The notes: a model not told the origin generated them from the sequence alone. A stretch of DNA of 64,000 nt from VBAS01 sp964508655 (GCA_964508655.1 CAZDUO010000010.1:3538-67537); one strand, 5' to 3'; positions 34,630 to 43,589 are shown, numbered from the stretch's first letter. Program-made: numbers and translations.

Positions 34630-35652
34630 TTAAAATTTCATGCGGCTGATTATTTCTATTGCCCGGCTTACCATCTCTTCTGAAATATCAAGGTGAAGCA
34701 CAAACCTGATCCTGGTGGGCGACATGTCAAAGCAAAGAATGCCTTTGTCAGCCAACCTTTTTACAAGTTCCGCTGCCGGCAGGGAGGGAATGGTTTCAAA
34801 AATGATGATATTTGTTTCCACCGGCAACAGTTCCTTTACAAAATTCTTTTTACTCAGTGTATCCCCGATTTGCCGGGCATGCAGGTGGTCCTTCTTCAGC
34901 CGTTCCACATTATTTTGCAAAGCGTAAATGCCTGCCGCAGCCAGAAAACCCGACTGCCGCATGCCACCGCCAAATACTTTCCGTACTCTTCTTGCTTTCC
35001 AGATAAAATCTTTTTTACCCAATAATAAACTACCCACCGGGCAGCCAAGGCTTTTACTCAGGCAAATGGAAATACTGTCGAACACTTCTCCATACTGCTG
35101 CGGTATTTCATTTTTTTCCACCAATGCATTAAACAACCGGGCGCCATCCAAATGCAATACAAGATTATTCCCAACACAAATTTTTTTTATTTTTTTAATT
35201 TCTTCAAAATCGTAACAACTTCCGCCGCCGCGGTTGCTGGTATTTTCAAGACAAACCAACCTGCTTACCGGCTTATGTACATCGTCGGGATTAATAGCTT
35301 GTTTTATTTGCTTAGCAGTTAACCGGCCCCTGTTGCCATAAAGCAGCTTAACAGATGCACCGGAATTGAAGGCTATTCCACCACCTTCATATTGGTAAAC
35401 ATGAGAGCTTTCATCGCATATCACCTCATCACCCGGCTGAGTATGACATTTTACTGCCACCTGGTTTGTCATAGTACCGGAAGGACAGAAAAGTGCCGCC
35501 TCCATTCCAAACATTTCGGCGCCCAGTTGCTCCAGCCTGTTTACGGAAGGATCCTCTCTAAAAACATCATCGCCAACCGGTGCTGTCATCATAGCCTCCA
35601 GCATAGCGGGTCCAGGTTTGGTCAGTGTGTCCGATCTTAAATCAATAACCAT
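34630..35652 (-). CDS. ltaE: Low-specificity L-threonine aldolase
   Basis: PLP enzyme cleaving L-threonine (and allo-threonine) to glycine and acetaldehyde. The start at 35652 (MVIDLRSDTLTKP) is chosen because the family begins at this motif; the frame is open upstream to 35700. The 340 residues include PVGDDVFREDPSVNRLE (about 24-40), FCPSGTMTNQVA (about 53-64), HLDGARLFNA, and the PLP lysine in ICLSKSLGCPVGS (about residue 197). It lies upstream of pgi in one direction. No obvious metabolic link to pgi. Confidence 0.94.
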   Translation of the reverse strand: MVIDLRSDTLTKPGPAMLEAMMTAPVGDDVFREDPSVNRLEQLGAEMFGMEAALFCPSGTMTNQVAVKCHTQPGDEVICDESSHVYQYEGGGIAFNSGASVKLLYGNRGRLTAKQIKQAINPDDVHKPVSRLVCLENTSNRGGGSCYDFEEIKKIKKICVGNNLVLHLDGARLFNALVEKNEIPQQYGEVFDSISICLSKSLGCPVGSLLLGKKDFIWKARRVRKVFGGGMRQSGFLAAAGIYALQNNVERLKKDHLHARQIGDTLSKKNFVKELLPVETNIIIFETIPSLPAAELVKRLADKGILCFDMSPTRIRFVLHLDISEEMVSRAIEIISRMKF

Positions 35653-36140
35653 TATTAAAGTTTGCCCCGAATTTTCATTTTGGGACTGCAATATAATCAA
35701 GTGAGCCGGTGAAAAAGGAAGCCGTGTCCTTCGCCATCCAAAAGTTCCCTTTACCGGTAAAATTCCATTGTTCGCCTTTTGGGACTAGGATGGGGGTGAT
35801 GAGGGAAATAAGTTTGTGCCATGCCATAAGATAAAGGTCAGTCAAGCAGGCCAAATGATTGTAGATGTAGAAAGAATTATTGGCAGGTAATAGAGCCTGT
35901 AAGCGCATTACCGACTCGGATTGTTTTATTTGCCTCCCATCGGAAGTAAAATCCTTTTATCCAAAATAGGCTTGTGTCTGTAACCGGATAAAGGGTGATA
36001 CGTCATAATGATGTCATGAGAACCGGCCACTTATCAGGAAATATGGCCGTTTATTTTAAAACAATGTACTTGGCATTATCAAGTACTTATTTTTGGACTG
36101 TAATTTTTAAAAACAAGTACTTAACATTAAATCAAAAAAA
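35653..36140. other. Non-coding stretch between threonine aldolase and the TonB-dependent receptor
   Basis: About 490 bases. The right end carries the promoter and AAGTACTT repeats of the next gene. The left part contains a 77-codon minus-strand frame (35675-35908; tail GKGNFWMAKDTASFFTGSLDY) with protein-like composition but no recognised homologue, and it may be a decayed gene end. Nothing else is seen. Confidence 0.4.
36066..36122 (+). promoter_or_regulatory. Promoter with repeated AAGTACTT palindromes
   Basis: TATTTTTG at 36088-36095 fits the -7 consensus TAnnTTTG, 46 bases before the start codon. It is flanked by two exact AAGTACTT palindromes (36081-36088 and 36115-36122, 34 bases apart) and a half site GTACTT at 36066-36071. 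GTACTT and the first AAGTAC also form an inverted repeat with a 9-base spacer. The arrangement suggests a dimeric regulator covering the promoter. Confidence 0.5.
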
Positions 36141-38600
36141 ATGAGAAAGATTTTGACTTTGCTGGCAGTAAGTATAGCCATTTCACTTGTCAGCCAGGCA
36201 CAAATTAAAAACGGTAGGGTAGCTGGCCAGGTGATTGACGGCAATGCCAAAACCCTTGAATCTGCAACCATAACACTGCTTAGAGCAAAAGATTCTTCAG
36301 TTGCTAAAATTGGAGCCGCAAACAAAGAAGGTCAATTTGTTTTTGAAAATGTTGCCGAGGGCAAATACCTCGTTTCTATCAGTGCTGTTGGCCATTCAAA
36401 AGGCTTTTCAGATGAGTTTGAAATAAATGCAGCAAATACCAATATTATCCTAAAGACTATTGAACTGGTGCCACAGGCTAAAAACCTGGGTGGCGTGACA
36501 GTTCAGGCTAAAAAACCACTGGTGGAGCAAAAAATTGACCGCACTGTGATTAATGTAGAAGCTGCCGTGACGAATGTGGGTACCACAGCATTAGATGTAC
36601 TGGAAAAATCACCCGGCATCACGGTAGATAAAGACGGTAATATAAGTCTGAAAGGGAAGCAGGGTGTGAAGGTGTACATTGACGGCAGACCAACATACCT
36701 GGGCGGCACCGATTTGACCAATTACCTCCGCAGCCTGAGCAGCAACCAGCTTGACCAGATAGAAATAATGACGAACCCGCCTGCCAAATATGATGCAGCC
36801 GGCAACAGTGGCGTGATTAATATCAAAACCAAAAAGACAAACCAGTTTGGTTACAATGGCAGTATTTCATCCACCTGGAGCCAGGGCCGCTATCCCAAAG
36901 TGAATGAAACATTCACTTTCAACTACAGGAAAAACAAAGTGAATTTCTTTACTACACTTGGTTACAACAACCGCAAAAACTTTAATGACCTCTTTATCCA
37001 GAGAAAGTTCATTGAACACACCACCAAAGAAATCCGTTCGCATTTTGACCAGGAATCAAAGATTAAGGAAGGTGGCAAATCATACAATGCCAAATTGGGG
37101 CTTGATTATTTTGCCTCGAAGAAAACAACGCTTGGTGTGATGTTCACCGGTTTTACCAATCCCGGCACTTTCAGCAACCGCAGTGATGTACTTATTTCTG
37201 ACCCCAACAGGGTACTCATCAGCCGCACACTTGCTGAAACGAACAATGACAGGGAATGGAAAAATTTCAGCACCAACCTGAACTTCCGGCATGTAATAGA
37301 TACTACCGGGAAGGAAATTACAGCTGACCTCGATTACCTTACTTACCGCAGTACGAACCTTCAGGACCTAATCAATGCCTATTTTGATCCTTACGGAAAT
37401 CCTACGGCAAAAGCTGATACACTGCTTGGCAACCTGCCGCAGGATATTGATATCTATTCAGCCAAAATAGATTACCTGCACCCGCTGAAAGGAGGTGCTA
37501 AATTTGAAGCAGGATTAAAAATAAGTTTTGTAAATACAGATAATAATGCCATTTACGACAGCCTGAACTACGGCCAGCGGGTTCGTGACATCGGCCGCAG
37601 CAATCATTTCATTTACGAAGAAAATGTAAATGCTGCCTATGTAAACTACAGTCGCCCCATAGACAAAAAAGTTTTTGCCCAGTTTGGTTTGCGGCTCGAA
37701 AACACCAATGCCAAAGGGAACCAGGTAACCACAGGAGAAAAATTTGACCGGCATTACACACAGCTTTTCCCTACGGCATTCTTTCAGTACAAGGCTAGTG
37801 AAAAACACAGCTTCGGTCTGAACTACGGCCGCCGTATCAATCGCCCCGATTACGAAGACCTGAATCCTTTTATTCTTTTCCTCGACCGCTACACGTTTGA
37901 ACAGGGCAATCCCAACCTGCAGCCGCAGTTCTCTCACAACGTAGAGCTGAGTCATACTTACAAAGGATTTTTAACAACAACACTGAACTACACCCTTACC
38001 AATGACCTTATTAATGATGTGATAGAGCAAAATGTTGACCGCAACGAATCGTTTGTAAAAAAGGCCAACATTGCAAAACAACAGCAATATGGTATTTCAG
38101 TGGCGGCCGGCGGACAACTGACCAAGTGGTGGAGCGGTAATGTATACGGCAATGTATATCACAACCGTTTTAAAGGAATTGTGAACGGCGATTTTGTGAA
38201 GCTGAATGCTACTACTGCCCAGTTCAATGTTTCCAACCAGTTCAGGTTTGCTAAAACATGGGCTGCCGAACTGAGCGGATTTTACAATACACCCGGCTTG
38301 CATGGTGTATTCAGGATTCACGGTTTCGGCATGATGAATATGGGTGTAACAAAACAAATCTGGAAAGGCAAAGGTTCGTTGCGGCTGAGTGTCCGTGACA
38401 TTCTGTATTCACAAAAAATAAATGGAGATATTAAGTACAGCAATATTGATGCAGCTTTCCAGCAAACCCGTGATTCACGGCAGGTGGCCTTAGGATTTAC
38501 TTATCGTTTTTCAAAAGGTAAAGTAAATGGTAACGGGCAGAAAAGAAGAACCGGCGGCGCCAGCGAAGAACAAAGCCGTGTGAAAACAGGTGAAAATTAA
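36141..38600 (+). CDS. TonB-dependent outer-membrane beta-barrel receptor (OMP_b-brl_3 type)
   Basis: 819 residues: signal peptide ending at SQAQ (residue 21), a carboxypeptidase-regulatory-like domain (about 26-105), a plug-like region (KPLVEQKIDRTVINVEAAV ... VYIDGRPTYLGG, about 128-195, then IEIMTNPPAKYDAAGNSGVINIKTKK), and a large barrel (about 235-790). The tail after the barrel is short and basic (GNGQKRRTGGASEEQSRVKTGEN). It lacks a SusD partner, so it is not a classic glycan importer; this family is often linked to metal, peptide or stress-related uptake, but the ligand is unknown. It has its own promoter and terminator. Confidence 0.88.
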   Translation: MRKILTLLAVSIAISLVSQAQIKNGRVAGQVIDGNAKTLESATITLLRAKDSSVAKIGAANKEGQFVFENVAEGKYLVSISAVGHSKGFSDEFEINAANTNIILKTIELVPQAKNLGGVTVQAKKPLVEQKIDRTVINVEAAVTNVGTTALDVLEKSPGITVDKDGNISLKGKQGVKVYIDGRPTYLGGTDLTNYLRSLSSNQLDQIEIMTNPPAKYDAAGNSGVINIKTKKTNQFGYNGSISSTWSQGRYPKVNETFTFNYRKNKVNFFTTLGYNNRKNFNDLFIQRKFIEHTTKEIRSHFDQESKIKEGGKSYNAKLGLDYFASKKTTLGVMFTGFTNPGTFSNRSDVLISDPNRVLISRTLAETNNDREWKNFSTNLNFRHVIDTTGKEITADLDYLTYRSTNLQDLINAYFDPYGNPTAKADTLLGNLPQDIDIYSAKIDYLHPLKGGAKFEAGLKISFVNTDNNAIYDSLNYGQRVRDIGRSNHFIYEENVNAAYVNYSRPIDKKVFAQFGLRLENTNAKGNQVTTGEKFDRHYTQLFPTAFFQYKASEKHSFGLNYGRRINRPDYEDLNPFILFLDRYTFEQGNPNLQPQFSHNVELSHTYKGFLTTTLNYTLTNDLINDVIEQNVDRNESFVKKANIAKQQQYGISVAAGGQLTKWWSGNVYGNVYHNRFKGIVNGDFVKLNATTAQFNVSNQFRFAKTWAAELSGFYNTPGLHGVFRIHGFGMMNMGVTKQIWKGKGSLRLSVRDILYSQKINGDIKYSNIDAAFQQTRDSRQVALGFTYRFSKGKVNGNGQKRRTGGASEEQSRVKTGEN

Positions 38601-38675
38601 ATTGACATTAATCGTTAAGCCAACGTATAGCCATGAAAATTTAAGCAGTCAGTTTTAGTCTTTCTCATCAATTGT

Positions 38676-38703
38676 AAAAGCCTCTCCGAAAAGGGAGGCT
38701 TTT
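38676..38703 (+). terminator. Terminator after the beta-barrel receptor
   Basis: AAAAGCCTCTCC and GGGAGGCTTTT pair around a GAAAA loop with one bulged base, and the T-run is TTTTCT. Confidence 0.75.
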
Positions 38704-38742
38704 CTATTTTAAAAATACCTGCCTCAATTAAGCAGACAGCCT

Positions 38743-38750
38743 TACATTTG
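38743..38750 (+). promoter_or_regulatory. Candidate -7 element upstream of yajQ
   Basis: TACATTTG matches TAnnTTTG, 64 bases before the start codon. No clear -33 TTTG is seen at the expected distance. Confidence 0.4.
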
Positions 38751-38814
38751 CCAGTCAAAATAAAATCCAAAATCCGATCCCATATTTACCTGGACTAAAA
38801 TCATAATTCATCAT

Positions 38815-39306
38815 ATGCCTTCTTTCGATATTGTTTCAAAAGTAGATGCCCAGGCGCTGGATAACGCTGTAAATGTAACCACCAAAGAACTCACCAACCG
38901 CTTTGATTTTAAAGGAAGCCACGTGGTGATTGAGCTGAATAAAAAGGAATTTAAAATCAACATCGAGACTGAAGATGAGATGAAGATGCGACAGCTTTGC
39001 GATGTGCTGGTAAGCCGTGCCCACAAGCAGGGTATTGACCCGCTGGCTTTCGATTTCAGTAAAGAAGCTCATCAGTCGGGCAAGTATTGGAAAAAAGAGG
39101 TGATAATAAGAAACGGGCTGGCGCAGGAGGATGCAAAGAAGTTAGTTAGGCTGATAAAAGACTCCGGCCTGAAAGTGCAGGCATCCATAAATGACGATTT
39201 AATAAGAGTAAGTGGTAAAAAAATTGATGACCTGCAATCAATAATTCAGATTTGCCGGACATCAAACCTTCCAATTCCACTTCAATTTGTGAATATGAGA
39301 AATTAA
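38815..39306 (+). CDS. yajQ: YajQ-family nucleotide-binding protein
   Basis: 163-residue cytoplasmic protein with two RNP-like ferredoxin folds. It starts with the signature MPSFDIVSKVDAQALDNAVN and contains ELTNRFDFKGS (about 25-35) and the family ending LPIPLQFVNMRN. Members bind nucleotides; some bind cyclic di-GMP in Xanthomonas and influence transcription or stress responses. The role in this organism is unknown. Length matches E. coli YajQ (163). Confidence 0.95.
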   Translation: MPSFDIVSKVDAQALDNAVNVTTKELTNRFDFKGSHVVIELNKKEFKINIETEDEMKMRQLCDVLVSRAHKQGIDPLAFDFSKEAHQSGKYWKKEVIIRNGLAQEDAKKLVRLIKDSGLKVQASINDDLIRVSGKKIDDLQSIIQICRTSNLPIPLQFVNMRN

Positions 39307-39783
39307 TTGGTTGATAAGCTGTTTATAACTTCGACATATATGTGCATTAATATAGACTATTGAGTGCAAAACAAGTGAGAAACAAGACCCAAAAAAATTT
39401 GGAATTCAAACATTTAGACAGCATCTTAGCGCCATAAGATTGAATGAGCCCTTCAACAAGGCAAATTTGGTCTGAGATCCGAGGAGTCCGTCAAAAGATA
39501 ACGAGGGTCTGCGTTCAGGTGAATCCGTCAAAAGAGGAGCTTGAATGCCGAGGTGGATGGGTCCTTAAAAAGACACAAAGCCTCACGGAAAGCGTTGGGT
39601 TAGTAAGACGACCAGGAGCTTCGGCAAATGGAAGTAAGAATAATCTGGCGCTTTTCTCTTTTTATCCCACTCTGTTGGATGTTCAGCATGCATCCGTTAA
39701 CTTTGCCACCGAAAATTTTAAACCTATACGGCAAAACCCGTACAATTCTGCCTGGAGGCAGTCAGGCTTCAAATCAAACAATT
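39307..39783 (+). other. Long leader / possible structured RNA upstream of rpmE2
   Basis: 477 bases without a convincing gene. It contains a 12-base direct repeat, TCCGTCAAAAGA, at about 39486 and 39524; a nested hairpin from 39539 to 39593 (GCTT/AAGC, CCG/CGG, AGG/CCT, GTC/GAC around an A-rich loop); and, close to rpmE2, a TACGG/CCGTA hairpin (39727-39742) followed by two mutually exclusive hairpins at 39748-39767 (CTGCC/GGCAG against GCCTG/CAGGC). It could hold a small RNA, a ribosomal-protein leader, or both. I cannot match it to a known RNA family by eye. Confidence 0.35.
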
Positions 39784-40035
39784 ATGAAAAAAGGTATTCA
39801 TCCCGGCAACTATCGTTTGGTGGTGTTTAAAGACATGAGTAATGGACATTCTTTCCTGAGCCGCTCCACAGCGCCTTCAAAGGAAACTGTGAAGTGGGAG
39901 GACGGCAACGAATATCCACTTGTAAAACTGGAAATTTCCAATACATCACATCCCTTTTTTACAGGTAAAAATGTACTGGTTGATACAGCTGGTCGTATTG
40001 ATAAGTTCAAAAAGAAATACGAAAAAAAGAAATAA
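39784..40035 (+). CDS. rpmE2: 50S ribosomal protein L31 type B
   Basis: 83 residues starting at MKKGIHPGNYRLVVFKDMSN, with the L31 signature SHPFFTGKNVLVDTAGRIDKF and a basic tail (KKYEKKK). It has no zinc-binding cysteines, which marks the type B (zinc-independent, YkgM-like) form. The frame is open upstream to 39628, but the start must be 39784 because L31 begins MKKGIHP. It is followed by a good terminator. Type B L31 usually replaces the zinc form under zinc limitation in other phyla; in Bacteroidota it is often the main form. Confidence 0.95.
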   Translation: MKKGIHPGNYRLVVFKDMSNGHSFLSRSTAPSKETVKWEDGNEYPLVKLEISNTSHPFFTGKNVLVDTAGRIDKFKKKYEKKK

Positions 40036-40086
40036 ATACTTTAATTTAGTCTATCAACAAGTTTTTGTTTTTCATGGCTATACTTT

Positions 40087-40117
40087 AGTCCCGGAGATTC
40101 ATCTTCGGGGCTTTTTT
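40087..40117 (+). terminator. Terminator after rpmE2
   Basis: AGTCCCGGAGAT pairs with ATCTTCGGGGCT (with two G-U pairs) around a short loop, followed by six Ts. Confidence 0.82.
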
Positions 40118-40145
40118 ATTTTTTTAAAATCTTTAGCTTTACCGG

Positions 40146-41327
40146 ATGTCCGCCAAAATAATTTTTACGGAGGAATTCTGCCAGCCGGAAAATCTTTATC
40201 CCTTTACCCTTACCCGGCAGATACAGGACATCAGGGTGGGCATACTCACCATCCGCGAAAAATGGGAAAAAATTCTGGGCATGCCATCCTTCGATCGATG
40301 GGAAGATGATTACAAAGACCTGGACCGCTCTATTCACCTTGATGAAATAGGCAATACTGATACCTGTTACATGATTCATGGAAACATATTGCCAACACCC
40401 CTTCTCGTAAACACATTGAAACGGCTGCACAACGGTGAATTTATTTCAGTAAACGGAAACGCAGGTGTCATCTTTTGTTTCTCAAAAAAAGAAATAGAAG
40501 CGCCCAATAAAATAAAAGTAAAAAAAGCTGTTACCATTCACGACGATATAAAAAGCCTGCGCTTTCCCTGGGATATTTTTCAGCTTAACGATTATGCCCT
40601 ACGCGAAGATTTCAAACTGCTGACCCGGAACAAAACTTCGCAGAAAATTTCAAAAACTAACAGGGTGACAAATCCCGCTGCCGTGTTTATTGAAAGGGGT
40701 GTCGTAGTGGAGCATTGCTTGCTGAATGCAGCTGAAGGTCCTGTTTATATTGGTAAAAATGCATTGCTGATGGAAGGCACAGCCATCCGGGGCCCCTTTG
40801 CCTGCGGGGAAGGAGCCGTTATAAAAATGAACTCCAGGATATATGGCGCCACCACCATTGGCCCTTATTGTATAGCGGGTGGTGAAATAAAAAATTCTGT
40901 TTTCTTTGCTTATTCCAATAAGGCGCATGACGGGTATATCGGCGATTCTGTAATAGGAGAGTGGTGCAATATGGGTGCAGGCACCACCAGCTCCAACATC
41001 AAGAACAACGCCAGCCAGGTGAGAGTGTGGACACCCAAAGGCCAGATGAATGCCGGGCAGAAATGCGGTATGTTTATGGGTGACTATTCCAAAACTGCTA
41101 TAAATGCATCCATCAACTCGGGCACGGTGATGGGGGTTTGCTGCCATGTGTTTGAACAGGAACTTTCGCCCAAGTTCATTCCCAATTTTTCATGGGGCAG
41201 CGATGGTTTGCAACGTTACGTTTTTGAAAAAGCCATAGTGGACATTGACGACTGGAAAAAACTGAAAGGCCATTCGATAACCGATAATGAAATAACGATT
41301 CTGAAATATATTTTTGATAATTATTAA
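40146..41327 (+). CDS. GlmU-family sugar nucleotidyl/acetyltransferase, Bacteroidota type
   Basis: 393-residue protein of the alternative GlmU family found in Bacteroidota, thought to provide UDP-N-acetylglucosamine. The N-terminal half (1-190) is a diverged nucleotidyltransferase (MSAKIIFTEEFCQPENLYPFTLTRQI; LPTPLLVNTLKRL); the C-terminal half (about 195-345) is a left-handed beta-helix of hexapeptide repeats (VYIGKNALLMEGTAIRGPFACGEGAVIKMNSRIYGATTIG, read in pieces). The segment WCNMGAGTTSSNIKNN resembles the acetyl-CoA site of GlmU. The canonical GlmU pyrophosphorylase loop LAAGxGTRM is absent, so the nucleotidyltransferase activity is uncertain. It is followed by tpiA after 8 bases. Confidence 0.82.
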   Translation: MSAKIIFTEEFCQPENLYPFTLTRQIQDIRVGILTIREKWEKILGMPSFDRWEDDYKDLDRSIHLDEIGNTDTCYMIHGNILPTPLLVNTLKRLHNGEFISVNGNAGVIFCFSKKEIEAPNKIKVKKAVTIHDDIKSLRFPWDIFQLNDYALREDFKLLTRNKTSQKISKTNRVTNPAAVFIERGVVVEHCLLNAAEGPVYIGKNALLMEGTAIRGPFACGEGAVIKMNSRIYGATTIGPYCIAGGEIKNSVFFAYSNKAHDGYIGDSVIGEWCNMGAGTTSSNIKNNASQVRVWTPKGQMNAGQKCGMFMGDYSKTAINASINSGTVMGVCCHVFEQELSPKFIPNFSWGSDGLQRYVFEKAIVDIDDWKKLKGHSITDNEITILKYIFDNY

Positions 41328-41335
41328 CCGGATTT

Positions 41336-42097
41336 ATGCGTACTCAAATTGCAGCTGCCAACTGGAAGATGAACCTGACTTTTCAACAGGCTGAAAAACT
41401 GCTTGATGATATTCTTGCTGCAGAAATAAAAATGAACGATTACCAGAAAACCCTTTTTGCCGTTCCCTTTCCATACCTCACTATGTGCCGCAGCGAAGTG
41501 TCAAACGATAAAAACTACTATGCCGCTGCGCAGAACTGTTATCATAAAAAATCTGGCGCCTATACCGGCGAAGTGTCGGTGGAGATGCTCCACTCCCTGG
41601 GTATTACTTACTGCATAGTTGGCCACAGCGAGCGGAGGCAATATTTTTCGGAATCCCATTCCGAGCTGGCCGAAAAAGTGAATCTTTGCCTGGATCACTT
41701 CATCACTCCCATTTTTTGCTGTGGTGAGGCGTTGACAATCCGCGAGGCAGGAAATCAAAATGATTTTGTGGCACGGCAACTGGAAGAATCACTTTTTCAT
41801 TTACCAACCGAAAAAATTCAATCTGTCGTTATCGCTTACGAGCCTGTCTGGGCTATCGGCACCGGGGTGACAGCCACTACAGCCCAGGCACAAGAAATGC
41901 ATGCCCATCTTCGTTCTATAATTGCCGCCCGCTACGGCAGGGCGGTAGCGGACGGAATTACCATATTATACGGCGGCAGTGTAAAGGCCAATAATGCCAA
42001 AGAGCTGTTCAGTTGCCCCGATGTGGATGGCGGACTGGTAGGTGGCGCCTCACTTGTGGCTGCCGAGTTTATTGAAATCATCCGTTCGCTGAAATAA
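41336..42097 (+). CDS. tpiA: Triose-phosphate isomerase
   Basis: Interconverts dihydroxyacetone phosphate and glyceraldehyde-3-phosphate. The 253-residue TIM barrel has N and K of AANWKMN (about 8-14), the catalytic His in VGHSERR (about 95-101), the catalytic Glu in AYEPVWAIGTG (about 169-179), and the phosphate-binding YGGSVK and GGLVGGASL. Length is normal. It sits 8 bases after the GlmU-like gene, so they are likely co-transcribed. The tpiA product handles the glyceraldehyde-3-phosphate released by kdgA. Confidence 0.97.
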   Translation: MRTQIAAANWKMNLTFQQAEKLLDDILAAEIKMNDYQKTLFAVPFPYLTMCRSEVSNDKNYYAAAQNCYHKKSGAYTGEVSVEMLHSLGITYCIVGHSERRQYFSESHSELAEKVNLCLDHFITPIFCCGEALTIREAGNQNDFVARQLEESLFHLPTEKIQSVVIAYEPVWAIGTGVTATTAQAQEMHAHLRSIIAARYGRAVADGITILYGGSVKANNAKELFSCPDVDGGLVGGASLVAAEFIEIIRSLK

Positions 42098-42119
42098 ATT
42101 TTCACAGGTTGAAATCAGG

Positions 42120-42142
42120 TCCCGATCAATCGGGATTCGTTT
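42120..42142 (+). terminator. Weak hairpin after tpiA
   Basis: TCCCGA / TCGGGA with a TCAA loop followed by TTCGTTTT. The T-tract is interrupted, so this is a tentative terminator. Confidence 0.4.
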
Positions 42143-42311
42143 TGGGATTTACTGAAAGCTATTCAATTTATGAACCTGAAAAAAAGCACTTATTTATCCC
42201 AACTACTATATTGTCATCAGCCTTAAAAACCAGTTACTGCTGAACATTCTGAAGGTAAGAGTCATAGTAGACAATAAAGAAATTTATCCCCTGCAAACAG
42301 ATGATCCGGTA

Positions 42312-42632
42312 GTGATTGAAGTGAAGGAAAACCATACAAATATTGTGGTAACCGATGGCTTTCATTACACCAAACCTATTGAGCTTTCTTACAAACGACC
42401 CAGTTATTACCACTTCAAAGTAATCTGTGCCATTGACGATTTTCAACTGCTGGGTTGCATTTTCACTTTGGCACTTTTTTACCTCCTTGGATTTCTTACT
42501 GGTGTTTTTTTTATTAAAATTCTGAGCTTTTTGCCAATTATATACCTCTTGTTTGCCTATTATATCGACCGCAAATCATTTATCCAGATAAGGCAGGAAA
42601 GCCACTTACGAAAAGGAGGTAAGAACCGGTAG
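42312..42632 (+). CDS. Small membrane protein of unknown function
   Basis: 106 residues if started at GTG 42312. Two hydrophobic segments lie near the C-terminus (LLGCIFTLALFYLLGFLTGVFF and ILSFLPIIYLLFAYY), with a basic tail (RQESHLRKGGKNR). The soluble N-terminus looks beta-rich. In-frame sequence upstream to about 42240 (NILKVRVIVDNKEIYPLQ) also looks coding, but contains no ATG, GTG or TTG, so the true start may be longer with a rare codon. The 3' end overlaps the convergent Kir channel gene by 27 bases. I do not recognise the family. Confidence 0.6.
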   Translation: MIEVKENHTNIVVTDGFHYTKPIELSYKRPSYYHFKVICAIDDFQLLGCIFTLALFYLLGFLTGVFFIKILSFLPIIYLLFAYYIDRKSFIQIRQESHLRKGGKNR

Positions 42633-43583
42633 TTCAGCTTTTTCATAATCGTTCAGCCGGTTTACTTCAAGTAGGGTTGTGCCTTTCTTTTCATCAGGAT
42701 GATACATGATTCTGAATTTGGCTCCCCACACTATTTCAGAAGCGATGTAAGAAAAACGCTGCACCACTGTATTTGAAAACCCTTCATCAAAAGCTTTTAC
42801 AAATACCAGCGCTTCCATACTGGCATTTATTATATCCGCATGACCCAGATTGAACAGGGGACTCTTTTCATCTATTGCATGCACCACTGTCCAGCTCAGG
42901 GCAAGTGCATTGATCTTTGAAATTTCAAGTTTCAGATTATAAAACCGGTTTATCAGCTTGTCGTTTTCCTCAATCTTCATGGCCATATTCACCTGCACTT
43001 CCAGCTCGGAAAGCGCATTGTTTTTATAGGGCGCCAGGCGAAACATGAGGGCTGTGCCATTTTTATAGGGTGCCACGAGAGCATTTTCACTAAAACGTAA
43101 AAAAGCTCTTGGTCTTGAAAATCGTCCGTAAAACAAACCTGTTGCAAGCGCAAAGCTCAGCAAGCCAAGGAAAGCCTCGAACGTGGAAACGGCGCTTGCT
43201 GCAAAACCCACGGGGCTGATGCGGCCATAACCCACCGTGGTAAACGTTTGAGCACTGAAGAAAAATACTTCAGAAAAATTTTTCAGTGCAGTGCCCTGGT
43301 TCACACCGGCCAGGTGATGTATTCCTATGACGTAATATATGCCTGCAAAAAACAGGTTGATTGCAATGTAGGCTGCAAGCAAAAAAAGAAGAAACCTGCT
43401 CCGCGGCATGGCCAGCATGGTATGGTACCAACTATACCTGTTGAGTATACCTACTCCTTTTTTTACCACATTTGCCCTGCCCGTCTGGCGGTTGTAAAAG
43501 CGGCCGCCGCTGTTTTCGCTGTTTACACCAAACCCGGTAGTGAGATCAGAGGCAATATTGATTTTTCGTTTAAAAAGCGCCAT
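42606..43583 (-). CDS. Inward-rectifier (KirBac-type) potassium channel
   Basis: 325-residue tetrameric membrane channel. Helix 1 is about residues 63-85, then a pore helix and selectivity filter TVGYG at 116-120 (AQTFTTVGYGR), and helix 2 is about 125-150. The C-terminal ~170 residues form the cytoplasmic immunoglobulin-like domain of Kir channels (ALMFRLAPYKNNALSELEVQVNM; TVVHAIDEKSPLFNL). The filter fits K+ selectivity. The start ATG 43583 is 6 bases after the FkbM gene on the same strand, so the two may be co-transcribed. Confidence 0.93.
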   Translation of the reverse strand: MALFKRKINIASDLTTGFGVNSENSGGRFYNRQTGRANVVKKGVGILNRYSWYHTMLAMPRSRFLLFLLAAYIAINLFFAGIYYVIGIHHLAGVNQGTALKNFSEVFFFSAQTFTTVGYGRISPVGFAASAVSTFEAFLGLLSFALATGLFYGRFSRPRAFLRFSENALVAPYKNGTALMFRLAPYKNNALSELEVQVNMAMKIEENDKLINRFYNLKLEISKINALALSWTVVHAIDEKSPLFNLGHADIINASMEALVFVKAFDEGFSNTVVQRFSYIASEIVWGAKFRIMYHPDEKKGTTLLEVNRLNDYEKAELPVLTSFS

Positions 43584-43589
43584 ACAATG

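Noticed and set aside
35675..35908. Minus-strand 77-codon ORF upstream of threonine aldolase
   Set aside because: Composition looks protein-like (GKGNFWMAKDTASFFTGSLDY) but no family, start context or neighbour supports it; mentioned only under the intergenic stretch.
39444..39830. + strand 128-codon ORF upstream of and overlapping rpmE2
   Set aside because: It runs into rpmE2 in a different frame and has no recognisable domain; the region looks like leader or RNA.
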